Positions 12,313 through 21,138 of a DNA stretch of 64,000 nucleotides are shown piece after piece. The translations under genes and the position numbers were made by a program. Source of the DNA: Pedobacter sp. BAL39 (GTDB lineage: Bacteria; Bacteroidota; Bacteroidia; Sphingobacteriales; Sphingobacteriaceae); contig NZ_ABCM01000002.1 of NCBI RefSeq assembly GCF_000170795.1, positions 423,974 to 487,973 on the forward strand, written 5' to 3'. The number at the start of each line of letters is the position of its first letter. The stretch's first letter is position 1. A model generated the notes under the pieces. It searched no databases and was not told the origin of the DNA. It worked only from the letters and a program-made list of their open reading frames with translations.

Positions 12313-15300
12313 CGAATGATGGTCACCGCCCCCGAGATGGACTTTCGTCCATTTCGGGGGTTCACCAGGTAGTAGTAGGTGCCTACGGGTAAATCATTCC
12401 CTTTATACCTGCCGTCCCAACTTTTTACCGCCGCAGCTCCGGAGGCGCTGAAGACCTTCTCTCCATACCTGTTGAAAACGTCGATGGTAGCATCAGGATA
12501 GCTTTCCAGATAAGTGATGTTCCAGGTGTCGTTGATGTTATCTCCGTTCGGGCTGAATGCATTGGGGATTTCCGGGTTCTTAAGTACCGTGACCTTTACA
12601 CGAGCGGTGGATATACATCCACCCATACTGGTTACTGTTAATGTATATACGATATCTTCTTTTGGACGGGCAACCGGGTTACTAATGTCATCACGACTTA
12701 ATCCGGTCGCAGGACTCCACTTGTACGTCAGCCCGCTGCCATTACTCCTCCCCTCGAGCTGCACCTGTCCATCTTCAAGAATGGTTACATCAGGACCTGC
12801 ATCTGAAGAGGCCAAAGGATATACCGCGACGGTCTGTGTCGCAGTTGCCGGGCATCCCTCAAGGGGCTGATAGGTATAAGTAATCGTAAAGGTCCCTATA
12901 CCAGCGACTGCGGGATTAAAGTATCCGTTGGCGTCTACACCTGTGCCGCTATATGTTTCTGTACCACCAGTGACCACCCCTGCAGTTTCGCGTCCCTCTC
13001 TTAAACGATATGGAGCTCCACTGGCACATTGGTCGGGAATCGGCTCAAAGGCAAGCACAGCCTTTGTCTGTTCAATTTCAATATATACAGGATCACTGGC
13101 TACGGAATATGCACAGCCGAGGTGAACTACCTGCCGCCTGAAATAGGTGCTGACGTTAAGTACGCCCGGATCGTAATCCGAGGCATTTGCAGCAGCAATA
13201 TCCAGATAATCAACTCCATTGGCAGATGCCTGCCATTGATAACTTAAGCTACTGAAACCGCCGGTTGCTGTGCTTCCGGTGATGACGTCCGGATCACCTT
13301 CAGCGCAGAATTTGCTGAGCTGTGGGGCAGTAATCATATTATTGCTGATGACAATGTCATTGATGGTCACATCCTCCGCAGCAGACGCGGTGCCACTAAA
13401 GTTTGTTCCGGGTATGGTTGCCCGGGAACCTGTCTCATAATTGGTGTTTGAGCCTGCGAAAGCATTCAACAGGGGAGTGATGCGTCTTTGCGGCTGACTG
13501 AGGGTACGTGTAGGATCTAAGAATAAAGATTGCGCATGTGCATCGTAAGTTCCCGGGCTTACCATACAATCCACGCGTACATACATGGTAAGCCTGACCT
13601 CATCTCCCGGTGAGATGTTGAAATCCCCGACCCGCGGGCGGTTGTCGTCATTACTCAGGTTAACCAATACCGTGGAGGGCCCACCGGCATTACCAGTGTA
13701 AGTGGCTATTGCCGATTGGAAAGCAAAACCCGACGGAAGTTTTGCTTCTACTTGTACTCCTCCTGCATTTCCGCCTCCAGGCACATTTCTGGCGATGATG
13801 GAATAGCTGAGGATGCTGCCCCTGACCACTGGACTTCCGTTATTTACAAAGGCCATGACGGTGTTTAGCTCAGGATAACATCCAGATCCACTACCCTGGA
13901 GGTATGGAGGAAGGTCGCTCAGTGCAAAAAAATCTGACCTCCCTGTAGTTCCCCCTGCGGCGTTGTGCGGTGTATTTTGGGCAGACACTCCCGCCGACCC
14001 CGGACGCACATCAACGGTCACCGTTGATGCCGGCGTAGCGTAAAACACCTGTCCGCCGCCACCGCCACCACCAGGGCCATGCTCCTGCCCTGGATCTCTG
14101 TCCCTTTCGGTATTTCCGCCTGCACCACCCATTGCCTGAATGTTAAGGTGTGATGCAGGATCGGGACTATTGACTTTAATGAATACAGTTCCTCCGGCTC
14201 CACCGCCACCCGCACCATCAGGCGCGGCTCCTGCAAGGCCCACTTGTCCTTTACTTCCATTGGAGAGAATTGTTCCCCTACCTTTTATACTTCCTGCATT
14301 TATAAGCACAATACCGCCACCAACACCGCCTTTGACGCCATCAAGTGCGTCATTGGCGTCGCCACCGCCACCACCACCGCCCATAATCAGACGATTCAGG
14401 TCCTGTAATCCTCTGTACAATAGACTGCCAGGACGACCTCCATTTGGAAACAGATGATTTTCATCGCTATACCTTACGCCATTGCCTCCAACGCCACCAA
14501 AGCCAGCATTGGCTCCGCCGCCACCGCCTGCATTATGATCATTGCCACCGCCACCTGCATTTGCAGGAGCGCCTTTCCCGACGGATCCGTCCGGAAGTCC
14601 CTCAACGATATTATCGACCAGGTTGAAACCGTCCCACATGTAACGTGGTGTGCCAGCAATGCCTTCCCCTTTACCGGTGCCCCTGGGGTCATTTGAGGGC
14701 TTTACATATAGATAATCGATATTCAATCCTGATTCACCCCTTGGTGCGTAACCGCCGCGAAAACCTCTCGCCGAGGCATCAACAACATGACCATTAAAAT
14801 CCATCGTGCCGGAAACGTCAAAAGCAATGACACCTCCTGCAATACCGTTGAACGGTGGCGTCTTGACGTCATTGGACAGAATGAGGTTGGAGTATTGTGG
14901 TACACGAATCACCTGAAATGTTCTTTTACCTCTCGTAGCTGTTGGAGGTTCGTTATAATAGGAATTGACCGCACTGTTGCCCATTGGATTCACTCCTTTG
15001 AAGGTCAGCGCTCCACCTGTTAAAGGCACATCACTTGTTGCAATGACATATTCAAACACTCCGGTATTTCCAAGGCTGGTGAATCCCGTCCCTCCAAGGC
15101 CGTCGGGTCCGGAGCTGGCATTGTTTGCGCCATACCGATTGTCATTACTGTAGGCAATCTGAGCATCCTGCATCTGAATGATGAGTAGCAAATCGCCCTT
15201 CTGAATGGCTTTTGTACCAAAGTTATTTCCATAAGGGTCGTCTGCGGGCACCGCCGCAAGTGGCACGGCAACCGAGCCGGCATTCAATATAAAGGTACCG

Positions 15301-15443
15301 GCGACTGGAAAATAACTATTGATGGACACATTTGTATTGGCAGGGCCATCAAGCCCCGGGGTACCGCAAATCTGCGCATCTGCAAGATTATAGCAAAAAA
15401 AAAGCAGAAATATAAAGATGCTGCAGGCCTTGATTAGCTTCAT
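12309..15443 (-). CDS. Large glycine-rich exported protein with gliding-type T9SS C-terminal domain
   Basis: A 1044-residue protein with a signal peptide (ends ADAQ, about residue 23). About residues 290-480 are glycine-rich with GGGG runs, encoded by CCACCGCC-type repeats at about 14040-14560. Then come DUF11/Ig-like regions (LPSGFAFQSA; YQWQASANG; SDAGPDVTILEDG, a PKD/SprB-like repeat). The C-terminus (NAFSPNGDNINDTW, IDVFNRYGEKVF, WDGRYKGNDLPVGTYYYL) is the gliding-motility-associated type B sorting domain for type IX secretion. Probably a surface adhesin. No neighbour shares its strand and function; it stands alone between two sugar gene sets. Confidence 0.87.
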   Translation of the reverse strand: MKLIKACSIFIFLLFFCYNLADAQICGTPGLDGPANTNVSINSYFPVAGTFILNAGSVAVPLAAVPADDPYGNNFGTKAIQKGDLLLIIQMQDAQIAYSNDNRYGANNASSGPDGLGGTGFTSLGNTGVFEYVIATSDVPLTGGALTFKGVNPMGNSAVNSYYNEPPTATRGKRTFQVIRVPQYSNLILSNDVKTPPFNGIAGGVIAFDVSGTMDFNGHVVDASARGFRGGYAPRGESGLNIDYLYVKPSNDPRGTGKGEGIAGTPRYMWDGFNLVDNIVEGLPDGSVGKGAPANAGGGGNDHNAGGGGGANAGFGGVGGNGVRYSDENHLFPNGGRPGSLLYRGLQDLNRLIMGGGGGGGDANDALDGVKGGVGGGIVLINAGSIKGRGTILSNGSKGQVGLAGAAPDGAGGGGAGGTVFIKVNSPDPASHLNIQAMGGAGGNTERDRDPGQEHGPGGGGGGGQVFYATPASTVTVDVRPGSAGVSAQNTPHNAAGGTTGRSDFFALSDLPPYLQGSGSGCYPELNTVMAFVNNGSPVVRGSILSYSIIARNVPGGGNAGGVQVEAKLPSGFAFQSAIATYTGNAGGPSTVLVNLSNDDNRPRVGDFNISPGDEVRLTMYVRVDCMVSPGTYDAHAQSLFLDPTRTLSQPQRRITPLLNAFAGSNTNYETGSRATIPGTNFSGTASAAEDVTINDIVISNNMITAPQLSKFCAEGDPDVITGSTATGGFSSLSYQWQASANGVDYLDIAAANASDYDPGVLNVSTYFRRQVVHLGCAYSVASDPVYIEIEQTKAVLAFEPIPDQCASGAPYRLREGRETAGVVTGGTETYSGTGVDANGYFNPAVAGIGTFTITYTYQPLEGCPATATQTVAVYPLASSDAGPDVTILEDGQVQLEGRSNGSGLTYKWSPATGLSRDDISNPVARPKEDIVYTLTVTSMGGCISTARVKVTVLKNPEIPNAFSPNGDNINDTWNITYLESYPDATIDVFNRYGEKVFSASGAAAVKSWDGRYKGNDLPVGTYYYLVNPRNGRKSISGAVTIIR

Positions 15444-15527
15444 TAAAAGGATTTATATAAACACCACACAATCTATACAGTTGTTTTCAGTTACGCAAAT
15501 AACTGGCTGTAAAAATTTTAAAGGCAT

Positions 15528-15568
15528 AAAAAAAGCCGCTTTACCATTAAGGCAAAGCGGCTTTTTTT
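15528..15568. terminator. Bidirectional intrinsic terminator
   Basis: Perfect 15-bp arms (AAAAAAAGCCGCTTT and its complement) around an 11-nt loop give a GC stem flanked by T runs on both strands. It lies 15 bp after the SSS symporter stop and separates that gene from the T9SS protein promoter region (15444-15527). Confidence 0.9.
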
Positions 15569-15582
15569 ACGATGGGTCAAGG

Positions 15583-17268
15583 CTACCAGAACGCGGAATA
15601 TAAGGCTACGATAAGGGCCATAATAATCAAGGCGCCTATAGCAAATGAAGTCGATACCCTAAACATCTTGGTGTCTACTTCAAGACCATTAGGAACAACT
15701 CCTTTTTTATTCTCAACGATGCTAATGATATACATACCGATGATACACACGGCAAATACAATGACCATCCTATCCATAAATGGAATTTCGAATACTCCTG
15801 AAGAGTTGGCTACTGCCCATCCGAATTCATATAAAGGAGAAAGATCGACCCATCCTGGAAGGAACTTCAGGATGACCGACACGATAAAACCACCAACGGT
15901 AGCAAACAATGCCGCATTTGAAGTTGTCTTTTTCCAGAAGAACCCTAAGATGAACATGGCAAAAATACCAGGAGATACGAATCCTGTATATTCCTGGATA
16001 TATTGGAAGCCTTGTTTTCCTTCGCCCATTAGCGCGTCGCCAATGATGAGTGACAACACAACAGCGATCAGCATAGAGACAACGACAGTAATCTTTCCAA
16101 CATTCACCAGCCTGCTTTCACTCGCTTCATTATTAAATGCCTTTTTGTAAACATCGAGTGTAAAGATCGTGGCGATACTATTTGCTTTACCTGCCAGTGA
16201 GGCTACAATTGCAGCGGTCAATGCCGCAAATGAAAGTCCCTTCAATCCGATAGGAAGCAATCCCAAGAGTGCAGGATACGCTTTATTGGGATCCTGAACA
16301 CCTGAGGTGGTCAAGAGATCAGCGCCGCTGATTCCAGGAATCTTCTCTTTGATGATGTAATATACCGCAATACCAGGGATCACCACAATTACAGGCATCA
16401 GCATTTTCAGAAAGGCCGCAAATAAGAGACCTGACCTTGCTACAGGAAGCGAGGCCCCAAGCGCACGTTGCGTGATGTATTGATTACAGCCCCAGTAACT
16501 GAGGTTAGCGATCCACATACCGCCAATCAGTACGCTTAACCCAGGTAAATCCATGTAATTTTCATTGTCTTTTTTGAAAATCAGGTGGAAGTGTTCAGAA
16601 GCGCCATCGGTAAGCATAGAAAAACCTTTTACGATACCACCGTCATTAGAAATCAGGTTCAACGCAATGTAAGTAGCAACCAAACCACCAAGCACCAGGA
16701 AGAACACCTGGATCACATCCGTATATCCAATTACTTTCATGCCACCAAGTGTGATGATGATGGCAAAGATCGCACAACCCAATATACAAACAGTGATTGG
16801 AAGATCGGAAATACCGCTAATGGCGAGGGCACCCAGATATAGAATAGACATGAGATTAACCACAATGTACAGCATCAGCCAGAATACGGCCATGATCATC
16901 GCAACCTTTTCATTGTAGCGCTGACTCAAAAACTGGGGCATGGTGAAGATCTTATTCTTCAGGTATACCGGCATGAAAAAGATGGCAACAATAATCAATG
17001 TTGCGGAAGCCATCCATTCATAAGCAGAAATGGCAAGTCCGAGCTTAAAACCAGAGCCACTCATACCGATCATCTGTTCGGCTGAGATATTCGATGCAAT
17101 GAGGGAAGCTCCGATTGCCCACCAGGTAAGCGAGCCTTCTGCCAGAAAATAATCTTTTGAGTCGGCTGAAAGGGTCTTTTTCTTTCGATAGATCCAAAAG
17201 CCATACGATGATACAATTATAAAGTATACAAAAAATACAATGTAATCGTAGGTTGCAAGTTTGTTCAT
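15583..17268 (-). CDS. Sodium:solute symporter (SSS family), sugar type
   Basis: A 561-residue polytopic membrane protein with about 14 hydrophobic segments, resembling the SGLT/SSS family (DYIVFFVYFIIV at the N-terminus, SLTWWAIGASLIASNISAEQ and a conserved YWGCNQYITQRALGA). It imports a solute, probably a sugar, with sodium. It lies downstream of the DUF1080 and propeller-cytochrome genes on the same strand, so it may import the product of their periplasmic work. A striking inverted repeat lies 36-84 bp upstream of its start. Confidence 0.86.
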   Translation of the reverse strand: MNKLATYDYIVFFVYFIIVSSYGFWIYRKKKTLSADSKDYFLAEGSLTWWAIGASLIASNISAEQMIGMSGSGFKLGLAISAYEWMASATLIIVAIFFMPVYLKNKIFTMPQFLSQRYNEKVAMIMAVFWLMLYIVVNLMSILYLGALAISGISDLPITVCILGCAIFAIIITLGGMKVIGYTDVIQVFFLVLGGLVATYIALNLISNDGGIVKGFSMLTDGASEHFHLIFKKDNENYMDLPGLSVLIGGMWIANLSYWGCNQYITQRALGASLPVARSGLLFAAFLKMLMPVIVVIPGIAVYYIIKEKIPGISGADLLTTSGVQDPNKAYPALLGLLPIGLKGLSFAALTAAIVASLAGKANSIATIFTLDVYKKAFNNEASESRLVNVGKITVVVSMLIAVVLSLIIGDALMGEGKQGFQYIQEYTGFVSPGIFAMFILGFFWKKTTSNAALFATVGGFIVSVILKFLPGWVDLSPLYEFGWAVANSSGVFEIPFMDRMVIVFAVCIIGMYIISIVENKKGVVPNGLEVDTKMFRVSTSFAIGALIIMALIVALYSAFW

Positions 17269-17303
17269 TGTTTATATCGGTTTTTATTGAGCGACTAAAA
17301 TAT

Positions 17304-17352
17304 AAATTTATTAGTTATAACCGTCATAAAAACAGTTATAACTAATAAATTT
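17304..17352. repeat. 18-bp perfect inverted repeat with two GTTATAAC palindromes
   Basis: Arms 17304-17321 and 17335-17352 are perfect complements around a 13-nt spacer. Each arm contains the 8-bp palindrome GTTATAAC (17314-17321 and 17335-17342), 21 bp apart, i.e. two helical turns. It lies between the cytochrome gene stop and the symporter start. It could be a tandem operator or an AT-rich hairpin; it lacks the GC stem and U-tail of a normal terminator. Confidence 0.6.
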
Positions 17353-17378
17353 TAACAATTTAAAGCTTAGCCGGCTTT

Positions 17379-19364
17379 TTACTTGTTCAGGGAGTTGATC
17401 CAGGCCGCAATTTTCAATCCGTCGGCTTTGGATACCTGAGGCATTGGAGGCATCTCTGTTGAATAACCAGGCCAGTTTTCCGGCTTAGGGTTATGGATCA
17501 GCTGCACAATTTTCTCATTGGAGTATTTGCGTTTGGAGATGTCCGTGAATGAAGGTCCGATTTGTCTTTTTGTGGTATTATGGCAAGCCAGACAGGTGCT
17601 GCTGGTCAGCAGTCCTTTGACTTCAGCGTAAGTAGGTGCCTTTACCGGAGCCTTCACAGCCGCAGTTGCAACTGGCTTAGCTTTAGCTGCAGTTGTTGTA
17701 GTTGTTGCAGCTTTAGCGGTTTTTGTTACTTTTTTAATTACCGTTTTAGGCGTAGCCTTTGCTGTGGCTACGGCAACTGAGTTTCTGGTACTTAGTTCAT
17801 TTGCCGACAGCTTTGCGCCTGCAGGAATGTTGTTTAGTGTATAATAGGCAACCGGATGTAGCAGCTCAGCAGCACTTTCCTTCGCACGTACACCATCAAC
17901 TGTAATGGTATGGATATAATACTGACGCAGGCCATCTACTACAATCCTAGCCTTAAGACCATCTGCAGATACCTTTACACCTTTAACCTTAAGTTTTTCA
18001 GTGTTCACCGGAGGGGAACCGTATACTGGATGATATTTGTAGATGAAACTTTCTACATCATAAGAAGCTAGGTCATTTGCAGATTTAAGGTCAACCGGCT
18101 GAGTGAATTCTACCTCGAAGCCGTCTGGCATCGCGCGGACAGCTTTCATCTCGAAAGGTGTTTTGTTATTATATACCAGTCTTTCCAGACCTTCATTGGC
18201 ATCACCTGCGGAACCCCAACCCCTGTTTGTTTCTCCAACAAACAAAGATCCGTCAGTGCCCCATGCCAGTCGCAATACTCCCGAACGGAAACCACTGCGG
18301 AACAAAAATGCAGCACCCTGCTCTTCGCCATTCACTTTTTCAAGGAACACCCTCGAGATGATACTCATCCCCTGGTCGCCAATCAGCAGCTGGCCTTCAA
18401 AAGGGCCAAAATGCCCTGCAGGGATCTTCACAGGTTCTGAAGTGGAGATACCGAGGATACCGTAAGGCAACCATACCGCAGGCAATCGCAGGTCTTTAAA
18501 CTCTTTTTTCATTTCAAACAAAGTCTTAAATTGCTCATCGACCCTGTTTTCTGGTTTGATGTATCTTCCATTGGCGTCTTTAATCCGGCGCTCATCCATT
18601 CTTGAATAGAAATAGTCGGAGCTCAGTTTCAAAGGCGAATCCTGACGGTCTGTCCAGCGCAAACTTGCGGGATGTCCCAGGAAATCACCTTCATTCACTT
18701 TCCAGATACCGCCAGATCCAACCCAGTCGCCTTGATTCTCCGTATAGTAGAGCTGGTCGTCAATTACGTTCAGACCTGCCGGTGAGCGCAATCCCGCAGC
18801 CCAAGGTTTCATTTTCCCATCTTCAGTAATTTTCATTGCCCATCCGCGCATCGGCACTTTACTCTCTGCGCGCCACCACTCTTCGTTACCGAACGCTACG
18901 TTGCCGGTTACGAAGAAGGAACCATCAGGAGCGATTTTTGGACCAAAGCTATATTCATGGTAATGTCCGCTCAAAGGCCAGGCATAGATGGTTTCATAGA
19001 CATCCGCCTTACCATCCATATTTCTGTCGATCAGTTTGGTCAGCTCTCCCCTTTGCGCTACATAAAAAGCACCGTCTTTATAGGCAAGACCTAGAATTTC
19101 GTGTAATCCTGAGGCAAATTTGCGAAAGTATGGGCGACTGCTGGTAGGATTTTCTACGACAAAAACCTCACCACGTCTTGTAGAGATACCAAGATCTCCG
19201 TTTGGCAGCGTTACCAGTCCGCCGACTTCAAGCACCGGTCCTTCCGGCACCCTTATTTTCATTATTTTGAAGAAATCTTCTTCCTTTGGCGTTTCCTGAG
19301 CAAAGCCGACGGAAAAACTAAAGCTTAATGCCAGCATCGCCAGCGTTTTAAAAGTATATTTCAT
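17379..19364 (-). CDS. Exported beta-propeller protein with C-terminal cytochrome c domain
   Basis: A 661-residue protein from the ATG at 19364, which starts a signal peptide (MKYTFKTLAMLALSFSFSVG then FAQ); the longer in-frame extension has no leader logic. Residues to about 480 look like a sorbosone/glucose-dehydrogenase-type propeller. A Lys/Ala/Thr-rich linker (about 525-575) joins it to a c-type haem domain with CLACH and a distal Met in MPPMP. Likely periplasmic and redox-active, perhaps passing electrons from sugar oxidation. It follows a DUF1080 gene and precedes a symporter on the same strand. Confidence 0.78.
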   Translation of the reverse strand: MKYTFKTLAMLALSFSFSVGFAQETPKEEDFFKIMKIRVPEGPVLEVGGLVTLPNGDLGISTRRGEVFVVENPTSSRPYFRKFASGLHEILGLAYKDGAFYVAQRGELTKLIDRNMDGKADVYETIYAWPLSGHYHEYSFGPKIAPDGSFFVTGNVAFGNEEWWRAESKVPMRGWAMKITEDGKMKPWAAGLRSPAGLNVIDDQLYYTENQGDWVGSGGIWKVNEGDFLGHPASLRWTDRQDSPLKLSSDYFYSRMDERRIKDANGRYIKPENRVDEQFKTLFEMKKEFKDLRLPAVWLPYGILGISTSEPVKIPAGHFGPFEGQLLIGDQGMSIISRVFLEKVNGEEQGAAFLFRSGFRSGVLRLAWGTDGSLFVGETNRGWGSAGDANEGLERLVYNNKTPFEMKAVRAMPDGFEVEFTQPVDLKSANDLASYDVESFIYKYHPVYGSPPVNTEKLKVKGVKVSADGLKARIVVDGLRQYYIHTITVDGVRAKESAAELLHPVAYYTLNNIPAGAKLSANELSTRNSVAVATAKATPKTVIKKVTKTAKAATTTTTAAKAKPVATAAVKAPVKAPTYAEVKGLLTSSTCLACHNTTKRQIGPSFTDISKRKYSNEKIVQLIHNPKPENWPGYSTEMPPMPQVSKADGLKIAAWINSLNK

Positions 19365-19431
19365 GATGTCATGTATTTTGAGATGGTGATCATTCGGCCA
19401 TAATGGTCTCCTGTCCATCCTGTCATCCGGA

Positions 19432-20865
19432 TTAAAATAAAATTGAGTAGTTTAATTTGTCACGCAGCAGTACGACAAGCTCTTTCCTGCCATTGATGTC
19501 TCTGATGACGGGTTTATCCTGTGCGTTGTCAAACCTCAGGTAGAAGGACTGATCGTCAATTGCGTATAGTCCCTTAGCCACTTCTTTGATGTCGGCGGCA
19601 TCTGCAGCAAGCAATACATAAAGGTTTTCTACAGGTTTATCGATACTAATCTGTCTGTTCAATCCCTCCACATTGTCAGATACCTTGATGGCATCCGTTA
19701 CCGTGGAACCATACATCTGGTATTTAAATTCAGGACGCTCCTGAGCATCCATTACATATCCTTTAGTGCGGAATGAGGTTCCTGTGGTATCAGCAATCCA
19801 GGCTGATTCAGCAGTTGCGAGTTTCGCAATCGCAGGAACAGGTTTTTTTGTGTACAATGTCAGTGCACCGCGGGCTCTTGACGAACCGTCACCCCTATCA
19901 TGCCACATCGGTGTAGCATCAATAAATTCTCCGCGCCACGACTGCAGCAACAAACCATTGTCGAGGTCATAGCTGTAATGAACCTGCTGGGGTGTGCCTA
20001 CAGATATGGCGTGTACTACTCTCAAGCGACCTGGAAGGTCGATAAAACTGCGGATCATGGCATTAGACGGCGCGTCGATATAAATCGGATCAGCATCATT
20101 TCTTCCGCCATTCATCAGGTCACGGTCAGACACTTTTCCCATTTTGATATTCCTGAAGGCCACAGCACCGTGGTCACCCTGAATGCGTAAAGCGCCCAGA
20201 GGTTTTTCAGCGCTATTGGCTCCTCTTGTCGGACCAAAAAGTTCGACATTTTCATGAATCAATACCCCATTGAGTTCCAGACTGAGGATTCTTGCATTTT
20301 CTGTCTTTTTTCCGGAGCCATCAAAACGTGGAGCACGGAAGGCAATCTTAATGTGTTGCCACAAACCTGGTGCTTTACTGGCGTTCTGTCGTGGCGCGTA
20401 TCCGCCATATCCCTGTTGTCCCTGAGGTTTTGCATCGTCCCAGCGTTCGTAGATTCCTCCGTTATTTGAAGAGAGCGGATTTTTTATGCCCCATGAATCT
20501 TCCAGCTGGACTTCATAGATCCCTTGCAGGTAGATTCCTGAGTTTGCACCCTTTGCCATCAGATAGTCCAGCTCCAGAAGCAGGTCGCCATGCTCCGCGG
20601 TAGTAAGCAGGTCGCTGCCGTGGTTTCTTTTAGTAGGGATGTTGACCAGGATGCCTGTACCTTTTGTAGTATTCAGTGCATTTGTGGCATTAAGATCAGC
20701 AGTTACGCCGCCAGCCAGGGACCATGTCTGCCCTGGGTCTTTAAACTGGGAAAGGTCATTCAGGCTGATCTCCGACTTGTCGGCCAGCTGTTGCCCGTCA
20801 ACCAACGTTGTTCCCAACAGCCAGATAAAAGCTGTTGTTCCAAACTTTAAATAATTCAAATTCAT
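19432..20865 (-). CDS. Secreted DUF1080 protein
   Basis: A 477-residue protein with a signal peptide (LLGTTLVDGQ). About 50-240 is a DUF1080 domain (GDLLLELDYLMAKGANSGIYLQ, then GIYERWDDAKPQGQQGYG). The rest is a less clear beta-rich region. The family is tied to 3-keto-glycoside breakdown. First gene of the minus-strand set with the propeller-cytochrome (67 bp on) and symporter genes. Confidence 0.8.
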   Translation of the reverse strand: MNLNYLKFGTTAFIWLLGTTLVDGQQLADKSEISLNDLSQFKDPGQTWSLAGGVTADLNATNALNTTKGTGILVNIPTKRNHGSDLLTTAEHGDLLLELDYLMAKGANSGIYLQGIYEVQLEDSWGIKNPLSSNNGGIYERWDDAKPQGQQGYGGYAPRQNASKAPGLWQHIKIAFRAPRFDGSGKKTENARILSLELNGVLIHENVELFGPTRGANSAEKPLGALRIQGDHGAVAFRNIKMGKVSDRDLMNGGRNDADPIYIDAPSNAMIRSFIDLPGRLRVVHAISVGTPQQVHYSYDLDNGLLLQSWRGEFIDATPMWHDRGDGSSRARGALTLYTKKPVPAIAKLATAESAWIADTTGTSFRTKGYVMDAQERPEFKYQMYGSTVTDAIKVSDNVEGLNRQISIDKPVENLYVLLAADAADIKEVAKGLYAIDDQSFYLRFDNAQDKPVIRDINGRKELVVLLRDKLNYSILF

Positions 20866-20902
20866 TGTGGTGTTTTTGGTTAAAAAAAATTAAAAATAGA
20901 AA

Positions 20903-20956
20903 TTACAAATTATAATAGAAGCATCATCAAATAATGATTCTGTTACAAATTATCAT
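20903..20956. promoter_or_regulatory. Direct repeats upstream of the DUF1080/cytochrome gene set
   Basis: TTACAAATTATAAT (20903-20916) and TTACAAATTATCAT (20943-20956) repeat with a 40-bp period, 38-91 bp upstream of the DUF1080 start. The spacing of about four helical turns suggests a regulator binding on one face. Apart from this, 20866-21138 is AT-rich and shows no gene. Confidence 0.35.
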
Positions 20957-21138
20957 TCCACGCTTTAAATGATCTTAGACATAGATTTTTTGCTAAAACC
21001 ATTTATAAGCGCTGAGAAAAATACAGAAAATATTTAATTTATCACTCGTTTGTAAAAATGATCCAGAGAAAATCTAACTAAATAGCCTGATCAGAAACAA
21101 GAAAAGTAGCGGATGTAAAAAATGATTTAGGACATTGC

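Noticed and set aside
14140..14457. Proline/alanine-rich frame opposite the glycine-rich region
   Set aside because: Produced by reading GGN glycine codons on the other strand; low complexity.
14040..14560. Short-period GC-rich repeats considered as CRISPR or VNTR array
   Set aside because: Explained by glycine codon runs in the T9SS protein; no unique spacers of equal length.
15572..16150. 192-codon frame opposite the symporter
   Set aside because: Shadow of a membrane protein gene; no start context.
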